DNA of 64,000 nt, taken from Tenuifilum sp. 4138str. GTDB lineage: Bacteria; Bacteroidota; Bacteroidia; Bacteroidales; Tenuifilaceae. A program made the translations under genes and the position numbers. The DNA lies in the NCBI RefSeq assembly GCF_041102575.1, contig NZ_JBGCUE010000007.1, positions 1 through 64,000 on the forward strand. Direction: 5' to 3'. The notes below the pieces were generated by a model that did not search any database, was not told where the DNA came from, and saw only the letters and a program-made list of their open reading frames with translations. Numbering within the stretch: position 1 is the stretch's first letter; each line of letters opens with the position of its first letter. This document shows, piece after piece, positions 44,176 through 52,883 of this stretch.

Positions 44176-44556
44176 ATGGATAGAGTTGAGATAGAGCCAA
44201 CCATGGAAACCCCAAAGGTTGTTCTCGATAAAGATAAAGCGATTATTGAATTTGCAGGGAACTCTTTGCCTGAGGATGTTAACTCATTTTATCAGCCGGT
44301 TCTGGATTGGATAGACAAGTACATTGAAAATCCTAACGAGAAAACCGAGATTAACATGAAGTTCGACTACTACAATACATCCTCATCAAAGATGATCCTA
44401 AAGATTCTCGAAAAATTCCGCGAAGTTCATAAAAAGGGTTTTTCAGTGGTAGTGAACTGGCATTACATGGAGGACGATGAGGATATGATTGAAGCGGGAG
44501 AGGATTATGCTGAACACCTGAAGATTCCCTTTAAAATGATACCAATTCAACAGTAA
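44176..44556 (+). CDS. SiaC-family (DUF1987) regulatory phosphoprotein
   Basis: The 126-residue protein has the DUF1987 pattern: an N-terminal strand region with TPKVVLD, KFDYYNTSSSKMILKIL (the Ser/Thr region that is phosphorylated in Pseudomonas SiaC) and VNWHYMEDDEDM. In other bacteria SiaC-like proteins control a diguanylate cyclase by partner switching; no such partner gene is in this window. It precedes a GH16-like gene by 19 bp. Confidence 0.85.
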   Translation: MDRVEIEPTMETPKVVLDKDKAIIEFAGNSLPEDVNSFYQPVLDWIDKYIENPNEKTEINMKFDYYNTSSSKMILKILEKFREVHKKGFSVVVNWHYMEDDEDMIEAGEDYAEHLKIPFKMIPIQQ

Positions 44557-44575
44557 TACCCTAAACCTTAAACCA

Positions 44576-45811
44576 ATGGCAGTTCCCTCGAAATTTAAAG
44601 TTTTTACCAATCGCCTTTTTGGCGCATTTAAGGATACCCAACAGGTTGAGTCAAAAAGAAGCGCTCTTCAGAACGAGTACAATGAGTTTATTGAATACGC
44701 CGAATCTGCTGAGCTAAAACGCTTCCGCGAACTAACCCAGTGGTTTAAGAGTGGTGAGCATCAGAGGGTTAAGGCCGAACTTAAAAAGTTGACATATAAG
44801 GGCTCCGCAGAGTTCAATACCGAAAAAGAGTATCTTTCCTTAGCTAAATCCAAGGAGGTTAAAGTTTACCTGAATAAAGGGGGCGAGATTACGCCTACAG
44901 TTTCAAGGTATCTTGAGCTAAAAAGCAAGGTGGAATCAGCTGAATTTCAAAATCGCAAAAAATACCTTTTATCAAAGAATAAGTTTGAACAAAGCGAGGT
45001 TTACGCTAAGCTGGTTGAGTACCAAAAGCTACAAAATTCTGATAAAATTAAATGGTTTCTTAGCCTAGAGCGCGACAGCAGCAAGTTCAATGAGATTAGA
45101 GAGTGGAAACTTGAATTCTACGACGATTTTGATTCCAATGCCATTGATCATCAAAAATGGCTTACAAAGTTCTTTTGGGGCGATGCGCTCCTTAACAAGA
45201 ACTATTCATTTACCACCGATAAGCAGAACTATACCGATAAAAATTTTGAGATCAAGGATAGCGTTTTGCGCATTGTAACCCGAAAGGAAAAGTCCGAAGG
45301 GATTGGCTGGGATACGAAGTTTGGCTTTGTCCCCAAAACTTACGAGTACACTTCGGGCGTTATCAACACTGGCCATATACTGAGGTTAAAGGAAGGAAGG
45401 GTTGAGGCAAAAATTCGCCTGTCGTGCACTCCGGGTGTAACCCATGCTTTTTATCTTGTTGGTAATACTGTATTACCTGAGATTGACATTTTTGTAAAAA
45501 CCGATAGTAAGCCCAACTCTTTCTCCGGTGCATACTACACATCCAAGGGCAATAATAAAATATCAAAGAGCATTAGTAGCATAGGCGGGGTTAAGTGTAG
45601 TCAGAATTTCTACATTCTTGGAGTTGAATGGAACAATAGCAACATAGTTTGGAGTATAAATGGAACTCCATATAAAGTTGAAAGGAATGTTACTCCTGAT
45701 ATGCCAATGTACCTGGTTTTTGCATCGAGCGTAAACGGTAAAATTGACGATGCTAAACTTCCTGCATACATGGAAATTGACTGGGTACGTTGCTGGTTGC
45801 CGGTTAAATAG
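44576..45811 (+). CDS. GH16-like protein lacking one catalytic glutamate
   Basis: The 411-residue protein has an N-terminal charged helical region (~1-185, coiled-coil-like, Lys/Glu-rich) and a C-terminal concanavalin-like GH16 domain (~190-411). The active-site strand reads PEIDIFVKT (Glu302, Asp304), whereas GH16 enzymes have E-x-D-x-(x)-E; the acid/base Glu is replaced by Phe/Val. No signal peptide, so it appears cytoplasmic. It may be a carbohydrate-binding or scaffolding pseudo-enzyme. It is probably co-transcribed with the SiaC-like gene. Confidence 0.75.
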   Translation: MAVPSKFKVFTNRLFGAFKDTQQVESKRSALQNEYNEFIEYAESAELKRFRELTQWFKSGEHQRVKAELKKLTYKGSAEFNTEKEYLSLAKSKEVKVYLNKGGEITPTVSRYLELKSKVESAEFQNRKKYLLSKNKFEQSEVYAKLVEYQKLQNSDKIKWFLSLERDSSKFNEIREWKLEFYDDFDSNAIDHQKWLTKFFWGDALLNKNYSFTTDKQNYTDKNFEIKDSVLRIVTRKEKSEGIGWDTKFGFVPKTYEYTSGVINTGHILRLKEGRVEAKIRLSCTPGVTHAFYLVGNTVLPEIDIFVKTDSKPNSFSGAYYTSKGNNKISKSISSIGGVKCSQNFYILGVEWNNSNIVWSINGTPYKVERNVTPDMPMYLVFASSVNGKIDDAKLPAYMEIDWVRCWLPVK

Positions 45812-45835
45812 AGCAAAACAATACGCTAAACTATA

Positions 45836-45864
45836 AGGGCTTCCCGGTTAGGGTTAGTCCTTTT
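45836..45864 (+). terminator. Terminator of the SiaC/GH16-like operon
   Basis: AAGGGCT pairs with AGTCCTT (one G-U) across a 14-nt loop and is followed by a T run. Confidence 0.55.
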
Positions 45865-46641
45865 TTATTGCACTAATCCCGAAACCACCCTTAGCTTTGT
45901 AATGGCATCCTCGTTATAGGTTTTGGCTGTGTCAAAATCCCATTGCCATTCCTGAACCTGGGTGAGGTTTGATAGGTCAATAAATACAGTTGGGCGAGTA
46001 GCAATAAGCGAACCTCGCTCATCGTAAAACTCTTCCAGAATATCCGATATCAATAGCGATTTTCCTTTCGGAAGGCTTTCTATGTGCTTTTGTTGAATTG
46101 TACTTGCTAATTCAACGCACTGCCAGTCAGTAAGTTTTTTCTTTTGTTTAAGGAATTCAATGGGTATATCGCTTAGCTGGCTTAACAGGTTTAGCGAAAC
46201 AACAAGATCGGCATCGGTGGTGTAGGCTTTTGCCCTTGAAACAAGGTTTATGAGTGTGAAAAAGTTTATATCCTTTAGCTTGGTTGCTTGTAGGTAGTGT
46301 ATTAGCCCTCCTGTTAGGTCGTGCGTTTCAAAATGTATTTGAGGGTTTAATGAGTACTTTTTGATGATACTAGCAGGGTGGGCTAAATCAACAAGGGTTA
46401 AGTCTATGCCTCGTGTGAGCAGCTCATCAACTGGAACATCAAGTAGCAAACCGCTACCCAAAATACATACGCTCTTTGGATTAAACCGATTTACAGCATT
46501 GGTAATAGCTTGTTTTGAGTTGGTAAGGTGAGCATCCCAACCCTCATTCTCTCTAAGGTAACGGTTATAAATACCTGTTTGTCCCGAAGTTAATCCCAGC
46601 TGAAGCGTCCTTCGGGCCTTTCGTATTTTTTGTAATACCAT
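45865..46641 (-). CDS. SAM-dependent methyltransferase-like protein
   Basis: The 258-residue protein has a Rossmann-like segment (~57-95): SVCILGSGLLLDVP, an approximate glycine-rich motif I, then LTLVDLAHPA, an acidic end of beta-2. The SAM motif is degenerate (GSG rather than GxGxG), so activity is uncertain. No other domain is recognised. It lies 9 bp after lepA on the same strand and is probably co-transcribed. Confidence 0.5.
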   Translation of the reverse strand: MVLQKIRKARRTLQLGLTSGQTGIYNRYLRENEGWDAHLTNSKQAITNAVNRFNPKSVCILGSGLLLDVPVDELLTRGIDLTLVDLAHPASIIKKYSLNPQIHFETHDLTGGLIHYLQATKLKDINFFTLINLVSRAKAYTTDADLVVSLNLLSQLSDIPIEFLKQKKKLTDWQCVELASTIQQKHIESLPKGKSLLISDILEEFYDERGSLIATRPTVFIDLSNLTQVQEWQWDFDTAKTYNEDAITKLRVVSGLVQ

Positions 46642-46650
46642 TTTGTTATG

Positions 46651-48438
46651 CTAATCCATTTTTAGAACTGCCAGAAAAGCCTGCTGGGGCACCTCAACTG
46701 TACCTATCTGGCGCATTCGTTTCTTTCCCTTCTTCTGTTTCTCGAGCAGCTTTCGCTTACGCGTGATGTCACCCCCATAACACTTTGCGGTTACATCCTT
46801 GCGAAGCGCCTTTACAGTTTCGCGTGCAATAATCTTTGAGCCTATGGCAGCCTGGATTGCGATATCGAACTGCTGGCGGGGAATGAGTTCTTTTAGTTTC
46901 TCACACATCTTGCGGCCAAAATCGTAGGCATGATCCTGGTGGATTAGCGACGAAAGCGCGTCGACCATTTCGCCGTTAAGGAGTATATCGAGTTTTACAA
47001 GCTTTGCTTCCTGGTAGCCATCCATCACGTAATCGAACGAGGCGTAACCACGTGAAATGGACTTGAGCTTATCGTAAAAGTCAAACACAATCTCGCTCAG
47101 GGGTAACCGGAACGAAAGTTCAACCCTGTCGGAGGTAAGGAATACCTGATTTTTGAGAATTCCTCGCTTATCGATGCAGAGCTTCATCACTGCGCCAAGG
47201 TATTCCGATTTTGTAATAATTTGAGCCGAAATTACGGGTTCCTCAATGTAATCGATGGTGGTTTGGGCAGGTAAGCCGCTGGGGTTATGAACCTCAACAA
47301 CCTCTCCCTTTGTTGTGTGAACAAGGTACGAAACGTTGGGCACGGTGGTAATTACATCCATGTCGAACTCGCGGTAAAGGCGTTCCTGCACAATTTCCAT
47401 GTGCAGCAGCCCCAGGAATCCGCATCGGAACCCAAAGCCTAGTGCAAGCGACGATTCGGGCTCAAAGGTGATGGAGGCATCGTTAAGTTTCAGTTTTTCA
47501 AGCGAAGCTCTGAGATCCTCATACTCATCGGCATCAACCGGGTAAAGGCCTGCAAACAGCATAGGTTTAACATCCTCAAAACCAGCAATGGCCTTATCGC
47601 ATGGGCGCTCCACATGGGTAATGGTATCGCCCACCTTAACCTCATTCGATTCCTTAATGCCCGATATGATGTAACCCACATCGCCGGCGCTAATGTAATC
47701 GCGAGGCTGTAACTTTAATCGAAGAATACCTACCTCATCGGCCTCGTACTCCCGTCCTGTATTGAAAAATTTTACCTTATCGCCTTTTCGAATAGTTCCG
47801 TTAAATACTTTGTAGTAGGCAATAATGCCTCGGAACGAGTTGAAAACTGAGTCGAATATCAGGGCTTGCAAGGGTGCATTTGGGTCGCCAACGGGCGGCT
47901 TAACACGGGTAACAATAGCCTCAAGTACTTTGTCCACACCTTCGCCGGTTTTTGCACTAACAGGGATTATCTCATCGCGCTTGCAGCCAAGTAAATCAAC
48001 AATCTGATCCTTTACATCGTCCACCATGGCTGCATCCATATCTATCTTGTTGATAACAGGGATTATCTCTAGGTCGTGGTTAAGTGCAAGGTAGAGGTTC
48101 GATATGGTTTGGGCTTGTATGCCCTGAGTGGCATCAACCACCAGCAGTGCGCCCTCGCATGAGGCTATGGCTCGCGATACTTCGTACGAAAAATCTACGT
48201 GTCCCGGTGTATCAATCAGGTTAAGCTTATACTGTTTGCCCTGAAAGGTATACTCCATTTGTATGGCGTGGCTTTTAATGGTAATGCCCTTCTCTCGCTC
48301 CAAGTCCATGCTGTCCAGCACCTGTTCCTGTAACTCGCGGTCCGATAGGGTATTGGTTAACTCCAGTAGCCTGTCGGCCAGGGTGCTTTTCCCATGATCA
48401 ATGTGGGCAATAATGCAAAAGTTCCTGATATTCTCCAT
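46651..48438 (-). CDS. lepA: Elongation factor 4
   Basis: This translational GTPase back-translocates or rescues stalled ribosomes. The 595-residue protein has G1 [13 protein letters not shown] at ~9-22, G3 DTPGHVDF, and G4 NKID. The EF-G-like domains II, III and V and the LepA-specific C-terminal domain (ending [13 protein letters not shown]) follow. Length is normal. Confidence 0.97.
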   Translation of the reverse strand: MENIRNFCIIAHIDHGKSTLADRLLELTNTLSDRELQEQVLDSMDLEREKGITIKSHAIQMEYTFQGKQYKLNLIDTPGHVDFSYEVSRAIASCEGALLVVDATQGIQAQTISNLYLALNHDLEIIPVINKIDMDAAMVDDVKDQIVDLLGCKRDEIIPVSAKTGEGVDKVLEAIVTRVKPPVGDPNAPLQALIFDSVFNSFRGIIAYYKVFNGTIRKGDKVKFFNTGREYEADEVGILRLKLQPRDYISAGDVGYIISGIKESNEVKVGDTITHVERPCDKAIAGFEDVKPMLFAGLYPVDADEYEDLRASLEKLKLNDASITFEPESSLALGFGFRCGFLGLLHMEIVQERLYREFDMDVITTVPNVSYLVHTTKGEVVEVHNPSGLPAQTTIDYIEEPVISAQIITKSEYLGAVMKLCIDKRGILKNQVFLTSDRVELSFRLPLSEIVFDFYDKLKSISRGYASFDYVMDGYQEAKLVKLDILLNGEMVDALSSLIHQDHAYDFGRKMCEKLKELIPRQQFDIAIQAAIGSKIIARETVKALRKDVTAKCYGGDITRKRKLLEKQKKGKKRMRQIGTVEVPQQAFLAVLKMD

Positions 48439-48740
48439 CCTGTTCTATTCAATTGAACTGCAAAGATACTGAAAAGTTGTGAATTACGAATAGGGGAGGG
48501 GGAAAGGATAAAGTTTAAAGGATAAAGGATAAAGGACAAGGTTTAATGGATAAAGTTAAAAGCATTAAACTTTCATGCTGAATTTTGATTATAAAGGAAA
48601 GCATAGGGGTTTAGGGCACAGTAAAGCGTTTCAGGCTTTCTGGTCATGGAATATTCAGCATCCTTAACCAAATGAAATAGTAATTAGTTTTAACAAACCC
48701 CAATTTTAACTACCTTTATAAGGTTTTAAAAGCATTTTGT
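48439..48740. other. Intergenic region with lepA promoter and 7-bp repeats
   Basis: No gene. It holds a minus-strand promoter box for lepA (48461-48468, TATCTTTG), GGATAAA-type repeats (48503-48560), and a weak TACCTTTA box just before the hemolysin III start. Confidence 0.5.
48461..48468 (-). promoter_or_regulatory. -7 promoter box of lepA
   Basis: On the minus strand the sequence is TATCTTTG, matching TAnnTTTG, 22 nt before the lepA ATG. Confidence 0.45.
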
Positions 48741-49382
48741 ATGAATTCGTCAAGGAAAAGAATTAAAAAGTATGAGGAGATTGTTAATAGCACAAGCCAT
48801 GGGGTTGGTATAGTGCTTGCTATTGCTGCCACAGTTCTACTGGTTATACGAGCTGCTTTACATGGCACAGCCTGGCATATTGTTACTTACTCAATATTTG
48901 GAGCAGGGTTAATAAACCTTTACACAGCATCAACACTTTTCCATTCCGCTATAAACCCTCGGGTTAAGTTCAACCTAAACAAGTTTGATCATTCTTCAAT
49001 CTATATTTTAATAGCAGCAACCTATACCCCCTTTGCTTTGCTGAGCATAAAGGGTTGGTTGGGTTGGATTGTTTTTGGGCTGGTTTGGGGAATGGCTGTA
49101 GCAGGAGTGGTGTTTAAGCTATGGTTTTACTCCGTAAAGTACCGAAGCGTATCGGCATGGCTTTACATTGCAATGGGATGGATTGGATTAATTGCCGTTG
49201 TTCCTATTATTAAAAATACTCCCAACCTATCGTTATGGTTTCTACTATCAGGTTGTTTAGCCTACAGCTCAAGCGTTATTTTCTACCTTAAAGATCACTA
49301 TGCTTTTGTTCACGGTATATTTCACCTTTTTATTATACTTGGCAGTGCGTGTCACTTTTTTGCATTGTACTTTTTAATTTAA
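48741..49382 (+). CDS. Hemolysin III family membrane protein
   Basis: The 213-residue protein has about seven membrane segments. It carries the HlyIII/PAQR-like residues: NSTSHGVG near residue 20, STLFHSA, FDHSSIYILIAATYTP, and AFVHGIFHLFIILGSACHFFALYF at the C-terminus with metal-binding His. PAQR-fold proteins of this family have proposed membrane-regulatory roles; a hemolytic role is not implied. Its own short promoter region precedes it. Confidence 0.88.
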   Translation: MNSSRKRIKKYEEIVNSTSHGVGIVLAIAATVLLVIRAALHGTAWHIVTYSIFGAGLINLYTASTLFHSAINPRVKFNLNKFDHSSIYILIAATYTPFALLSIKGWLGWIVFGLVWGMAVAGVVFKLWFYSVKYRSVSAWLYIAMGWIGLIAVVPIIKNTPNLSLWFLLSGCLAYSSSVIFYLKDHYAFVHGIFHLFIILGSACHFFALYFLI

Positions 49383-49394
49383 TAATGGCAAAAC

Positions 49395-49730
49395 ATGGGG
49401 GAGTTTAAGTATAAAATAAGACCTGAAGACGTTAAGGATTTAATACCCTCGGGAAGGTACTGCTACGCTTCGGACAAAATAACCGTTGATGGTGAGCCTG
49501 TGGGTTACATGCATCGTGAAAGGCCTGAGGAAACCGAGGATAGCGGTTGGCGCTTTTATTCCGGAACCGAAGATGAGGAATACGTTGAGAATCCCTACCA
49601 CTTCATGATGTTCGACCTGAACTATATTGCCAACTGCGACCCGGCTATAATTCCGTACCTGAAACTGAAAACCGGGTCGGAGCTGGAGCGTATTGAGGGA
49701 ACTGATAAGTTCCGACCAGTGGAGGACTAA
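49395..49730 (+). CDS. DUF2185 protein
   Basis: The 111-residue protein matches DUF2185 (also seen among Imm33-type immunity proteins): CYASDKITVDGEPVGYMHRE, GWRFYSGTEDEEY, and LNYIANCDPAIIPYL. Function unknown. It lies 12 bp after the hemolysin III gene and its stop overlaps the convergent YqeY gene by 4 bp. No toxin gene is adjacent. Confidence 0.75.
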   Translation: MGEFKYKIRPEDVKDLIPSGRYCYASDKITVDGEPVGYMHRERPEETEDSGWRFYSGTEDEEYVENPYHFMMFDLNYIANCDPAIIPYLKLKTGSELERIEGTDKFRPVED

Positions 49731-50182
49731 TTACCTGCAAGAAGCTGTTTTACCATATCGGCAATGGCTTTACCTTCGGCTTTGCCAGCCAGTGCCTTTG
49801 ATGCAACTCCCATTACCTTTCCCATGTCGGAAGGAGCCTTTGCCCCAACTTCAGCAATAATCTTTTGGAGTTCAGCCTTTAGCTCATCAGCACTGAGCAT
49901 CTTGGGAAGGTATTCCTCAATTACTGAGGCTTCGGCCAACTCCTTATCGGCCAACTCCTTTCTCCCAGCCTGAATGTACTGCTCGGCAGCATCCTTGCGT
50001 TGCTTAACCTGTTTTTGCAGTATTTTCATTTCAACATCAGCCGATAGTGAATCCTTGTGTTCGCCATCGGTTTTAGCAAGCAGAATGGCGCTTTTAACGG
50101 CTCTTAAAGCCTCAAGGCGCACCTTATCCTTTGCCATCATGGCTGCCTTGATATCCTGGTTTATGCGTTCCTCTAATGTCAT
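49727..50182 (-). CDS. yqeY: GatB/YqeY-domain protein
   Basis: The 151-residue protein matches the YqeY family: an N-terminal helical half (LEERINQDIKAAMMAKDKVRLEALR) and the tail domain seen in GatB (MGKVMGVASKALAGKAEGKAIADMVKQLL). It may bind tRNA or help amidotransferase-type reactions; its exact role is unknown. Confidence 0.9.
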   Translation of the reverse strand: MTLEERINQDIKAAMMAKDKVRLEALRAVKSAILLAKTDGEHKDSLSADVEMKILQKQVKQRKDAAEQYIQAGRKELADKELAEASVIEEYLPKMLSADELKAELQKIIAEVGAKAPSDMGKVMGVASKALAGKAEGKAIADMVKQLLAGN

Positions 50183-50215
50183 GGTTATTTGGATTATATT
50201 AATTCTCCTACAAAG

Positions 50216-50542
50216 TTAGCTAAGTTTTTTAACAACTCTATGGTAAGTATAGCCCAAGAGTGCCCCTAGTATCGATGTCAAAATTGCGATAGGAATCAAG
50301 CTAAAAGGCTCTTTTGAACCAATAATAATGGCCGATGGCAGAAGAACAAGAAAAGCCAGCAATACCCCTTTAAGCCAACCCGGAATCTTGATATCCGTGA
50401 CTGAAATCAAGAATCCTACCACCAACCAAAGAGTGAATGCCGAAAGGTTAGCATCCCAACTTAAATCTTGAAGAATCATAGGAATTATATCCAATACTCC
50501 GGCTATTGCGCCAAGCGTAATCCCAATAATTGATTTTTTCAT
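50216..50542 (-). CDS. Small membrane protein
   Basis: About 108 residues from the ATG at 50542, with three to four membrane segments (GITLGAIAGVLDIIPMIL, FTLWLVVGFLISV, VLLAFLVLLPSAIII, ILTSILGALLGY). No family recognised; no catalytic residues seen. Confidence 0.65.
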   Translation of the reverse strand: MKKSIIGITLGAIAGVLDIIPMILQDLSWDANLSAFTLWLVVGFLISVTDIKIPGWLKGVLLAFLVLLPSAIIIGSKEPFSLIPIAILTSILGALLGYTYHRVVKKLS

Positions 50543-50678
50543 CTCTTTCAATTTACCCAGCAATTTAGTAAAGGTTTTTATGAATTATGAGGTTTTCTTC
50601 ATTCATATTTGAAAAAAACATCTTTACTGTAGCAGAGCAAATGTATTCCTTTGTATTGAAACTAATAATTATTACGGT

Positions 50679-51836
50679 ATGTACGGAGTAACTTGGCTTT
50701 CAGTAATTCTAGCAGGACCAGTTAGTATTACAATTATGATCATCGTAATGCGTCTATTGTTCAAGAAATCTCTACTATTCAAAATTGGGATTGCTACTGG
50801 TTTGGCAATAATACTTGTTGCCTTTATCTCAGGAGTTATTGCTAAAATTGGGCCTATACACAACCTTTGGGGATTTCCTCTGCAGGTTGCAATTAGTGTT
50901 TTGGCCTATGTTTATGTTAACCGCATTATTAAAAAGCCTTTGCTAAATATCGTAAATGTTTTGGATTCGTTGAGCGAAGGTGACTTATCAGTTAATGTTG
51001 ATAAGGACTTACTAAAACGGAACGATGAAATAGGTGTTCTGGCTAATTCCACGGAGAAGCTTACCGCCAAGCTCACAGAGGTAACTACAGCAATTTCATT
51101 GTCTGCAAATCAGCTTTCTACCGCAAGTGTCCAGTTTACTTCAAATTCGGAGCAAATTTCTGAAGGAGCAAACAATCAAGCAAGCTCAGTAGAGGAGGTC
51201 TCGGCATCGATTGAGGAAATAGCATCCAATATCGAACAGAATGCCGACAACTCACAACAGGCTAAATTTATTGCTAAAGAGATGCAGGGGAAAATGGAAA
51301 GGGTTCGTGAGGCTTCAAGCAGAAGTGTTAATGCAGCACGTGCCATATCTGATAAAATCAATATAATATCCGATATTGCATTCCAAACCAATCTATTAGC
51401 ATTAAATGCTGCCGTTGAGGCCGCTCGTGCTGGTGAACATGGAAAAGGTTTTGCTGTAGTTGCTGCTGAAGTACGCAGGCTTGCAGAGCATAGTAAGAAT
51501 GCAGCAAATGAGATAGTTGAAATTTCAAAAAACAGCCAAAACCTTGCGGAGGAGTCGGGGAACCTTATTAATGGGTTGCTCCCAGAAGTTGAACGGACCT
51601 CCCTTTTGGTTGAGGAGATAGCCGCTGCAACTCAGGAACAGCGAAATGGTATAAATCAGATTAATGCTGCTATACAGCAACTAAATAGTATTGCTCAGCA
51701 AAACGCTTCAACCAGTGAGGAACTGGCTTCCAGTGCTGAGGAAATTAATGCCCAGGCAGAGCAACTGGTTGAATCAATTGGATATTTTAAACTAGATATA
51801 TCTAGAGTGAAGCGATTAAAATCTAAGTTTATTTAA
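50679..51836 (+). CDS. Methyl-accepting chemotaxis-type signal transducer
   Basis: The 385-residue protein has three N-terminal membrane segments (~5-26, ~33-56, ~66-83) with little periplasmic sequence, a HAMP domain (~85-140), and a full cytoplasmic signalling helix with the highly conserved hairpin tip [20 protein letters not shown]. No ligand-binding domain is visible, so input may come through the membrane segments. A CheY-like gene follows after 18 bp. No CheA, CheW or flagellar gene is in the window. Confidence 0.9.
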   Translation: MYGVTWLSVILAGPVSITIMIIVMRLLFKKSLLFKIGIATGLAIILVAFISGVIAKIGPIHNLWGFPLQVAISVLAYVYVNRIIKKPLLNIVNVLDSLSEGDLSVNVDKDLLKRNDEIGVLANSTEKLTAKLTEVTTAISLSANQLSTASVQFTSNSEQISEGANNQASSVEEVSASIEEIASNIEQNADNSQQAKFIAKEMQGKMERVREASSRSVNAARAISDKINIISDIAFQTNLLALNAAVEAARAGEHGKGFAVVAAEVRRLAEHSKNAANEIVEISKNSQNLAEESGNLINGLLPEVERTSLLVEEIAAATQEQRNGINQINAAIQQLNSIAQQNASTSEELASSAEEINAQAEQLVESIGYFKLDISRVKRLKSKFI

Positions 51837-51854
51837 CTAAAAAAATGAAATACC

Positions 51855-52235
51855 ATGACTCTCAGCAGCTATAGGGTTTTGATTGTTGATGATAACCCAA
51901 CCTTTGTGAAAACATTAAGCCTGTTAGTTCAAACCGTGTTAGGAAATAAGCTTAGCCAATTGGAAACAGCATCAACTGGCGAGGATGCAATTGAAATGGT
52001 GAGTAAGAATTCACCTTACAATGTAATCTTCATGGACGTTAATATGCCAGGTATTGGCGGTGTTGCTGCTACAAAGGAGATTAGTAAGGAATACTATCGT
52101 ACTACCAGGGTGGTGGCCGTTTCGTTTAACAAAGACCTTGAAACCATGAAAAACATGCTATTTTCTGGTGCAACATATTACCTTCATAAGGACGACCTCA
52201 CCCTTGAGAAATTAGTAGAGATTTTTGATTTTTAG
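51855..52235 (+). CDS. CheY-like single-domain response regulator
   Basis: The 126-residue receiver has Asp61 in FMDVNMPGIGG, the N-terminal acidic pair VDDN, and a Lys in LHKDDL. It has no output domain. It follows the MCP, so it is a candidate signalling output of that receptor. Its end overlaps the convergent LuxR regulator by 4 bp. Confidence 0.88.
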   Translation: MTLSSYRVLIVDDNPTFVKTLSLLVQTVLGNKLSQLETASTGEDAIEMVSKNSPYNVIFMDVNMPGIGGVAATKEISKEYYRTTRVVAVSFNKDLETMKNMLFSGATYYLHKDDLTLEKLVEIFDF

Positions 52236-52870
52236 ATATCGCTTAGGTTAACCAGATTATGCTTTATTGCATGAACTGCCAGGGCGGTAGAATTTGGTGT
52301 TTTTGTCTTAACAAGTAATTCGGCCCTAGCCTTTTCCACTGCACTTATGCTTCGGTTCAGCTGTTTGGCAATTTCGTTTGTTGAAAACCCTTTGCAGATA
52401 AGTGTAATTAGTTCGCGTTCTCTTTCAGTTACTTTTATTGATGTTTCTTGCTTCTTTGATCGCAGCAACTTTAACATCAATTCGGGAGAGAAATAGGCTC
52501 TGCCTTCAAGTGCCGATTTAATGGCTATGCTTAATTCGTTATAGCCACTTTCCTTAAGCAAAAAGCCATTAACCCCAATGTCCAACAGGGCATCGTAAAA
52601 ATTAAAATCGTCGAACATAGAAAGCACCAGAATAGGCATCTGATAGCCTTTCCCTCTGATAATTTTTGCGGCTTCAATGCCGTCCATTACTGGCATCCGA
52701 ATGTCAAGCAGGATAAGGTCGGTAGTTGTTCTATTGATTAAGTCAATGAGTTCCGAGCCATTAGCAGCTTCTCCTACCAGGGTAACATCATCCATGGCTA
52801 AAAGCAGTGCTTTTATACCGTCACGAAGGATTTGGTGATCATCAGCTATTACTATTCGCTTGGGGCTCAT
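52232..52870 (-). CDS. LuxR/NarL-family response regulator
   Basis: The 212-residue protein has a receiver with Asp56 in LLDIRMPVMDG and a C-terminal LuxR helix-turn-helix (~150-208; ELITLICKGFSTNEIAKQL). It lies 13 bp downstream of the PAS kinase on the same strand and is most probably its partner. Confidence 0.92.
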   Translation of the reverse strand: MSPKRIVIADDHQILRDGIKALLLAMDDVTLVGEAANGSELIDLINRTTTDLILLDIRMPVMDGIEAAKIIRGKGYQMPILVLSMFDDFNFYDALLDIGVNGFLLKESGYNELSIAIKSALEGRAYFSPELMLKLLRSKKQETSIKVTERERELITLICKGFSTNEIAKQLNRSISAVEKARAELLVKTKTPNSTALAVHAIKHNLVNLSDI

Positions 52871-52883
52871 ATTAACTTATGTT

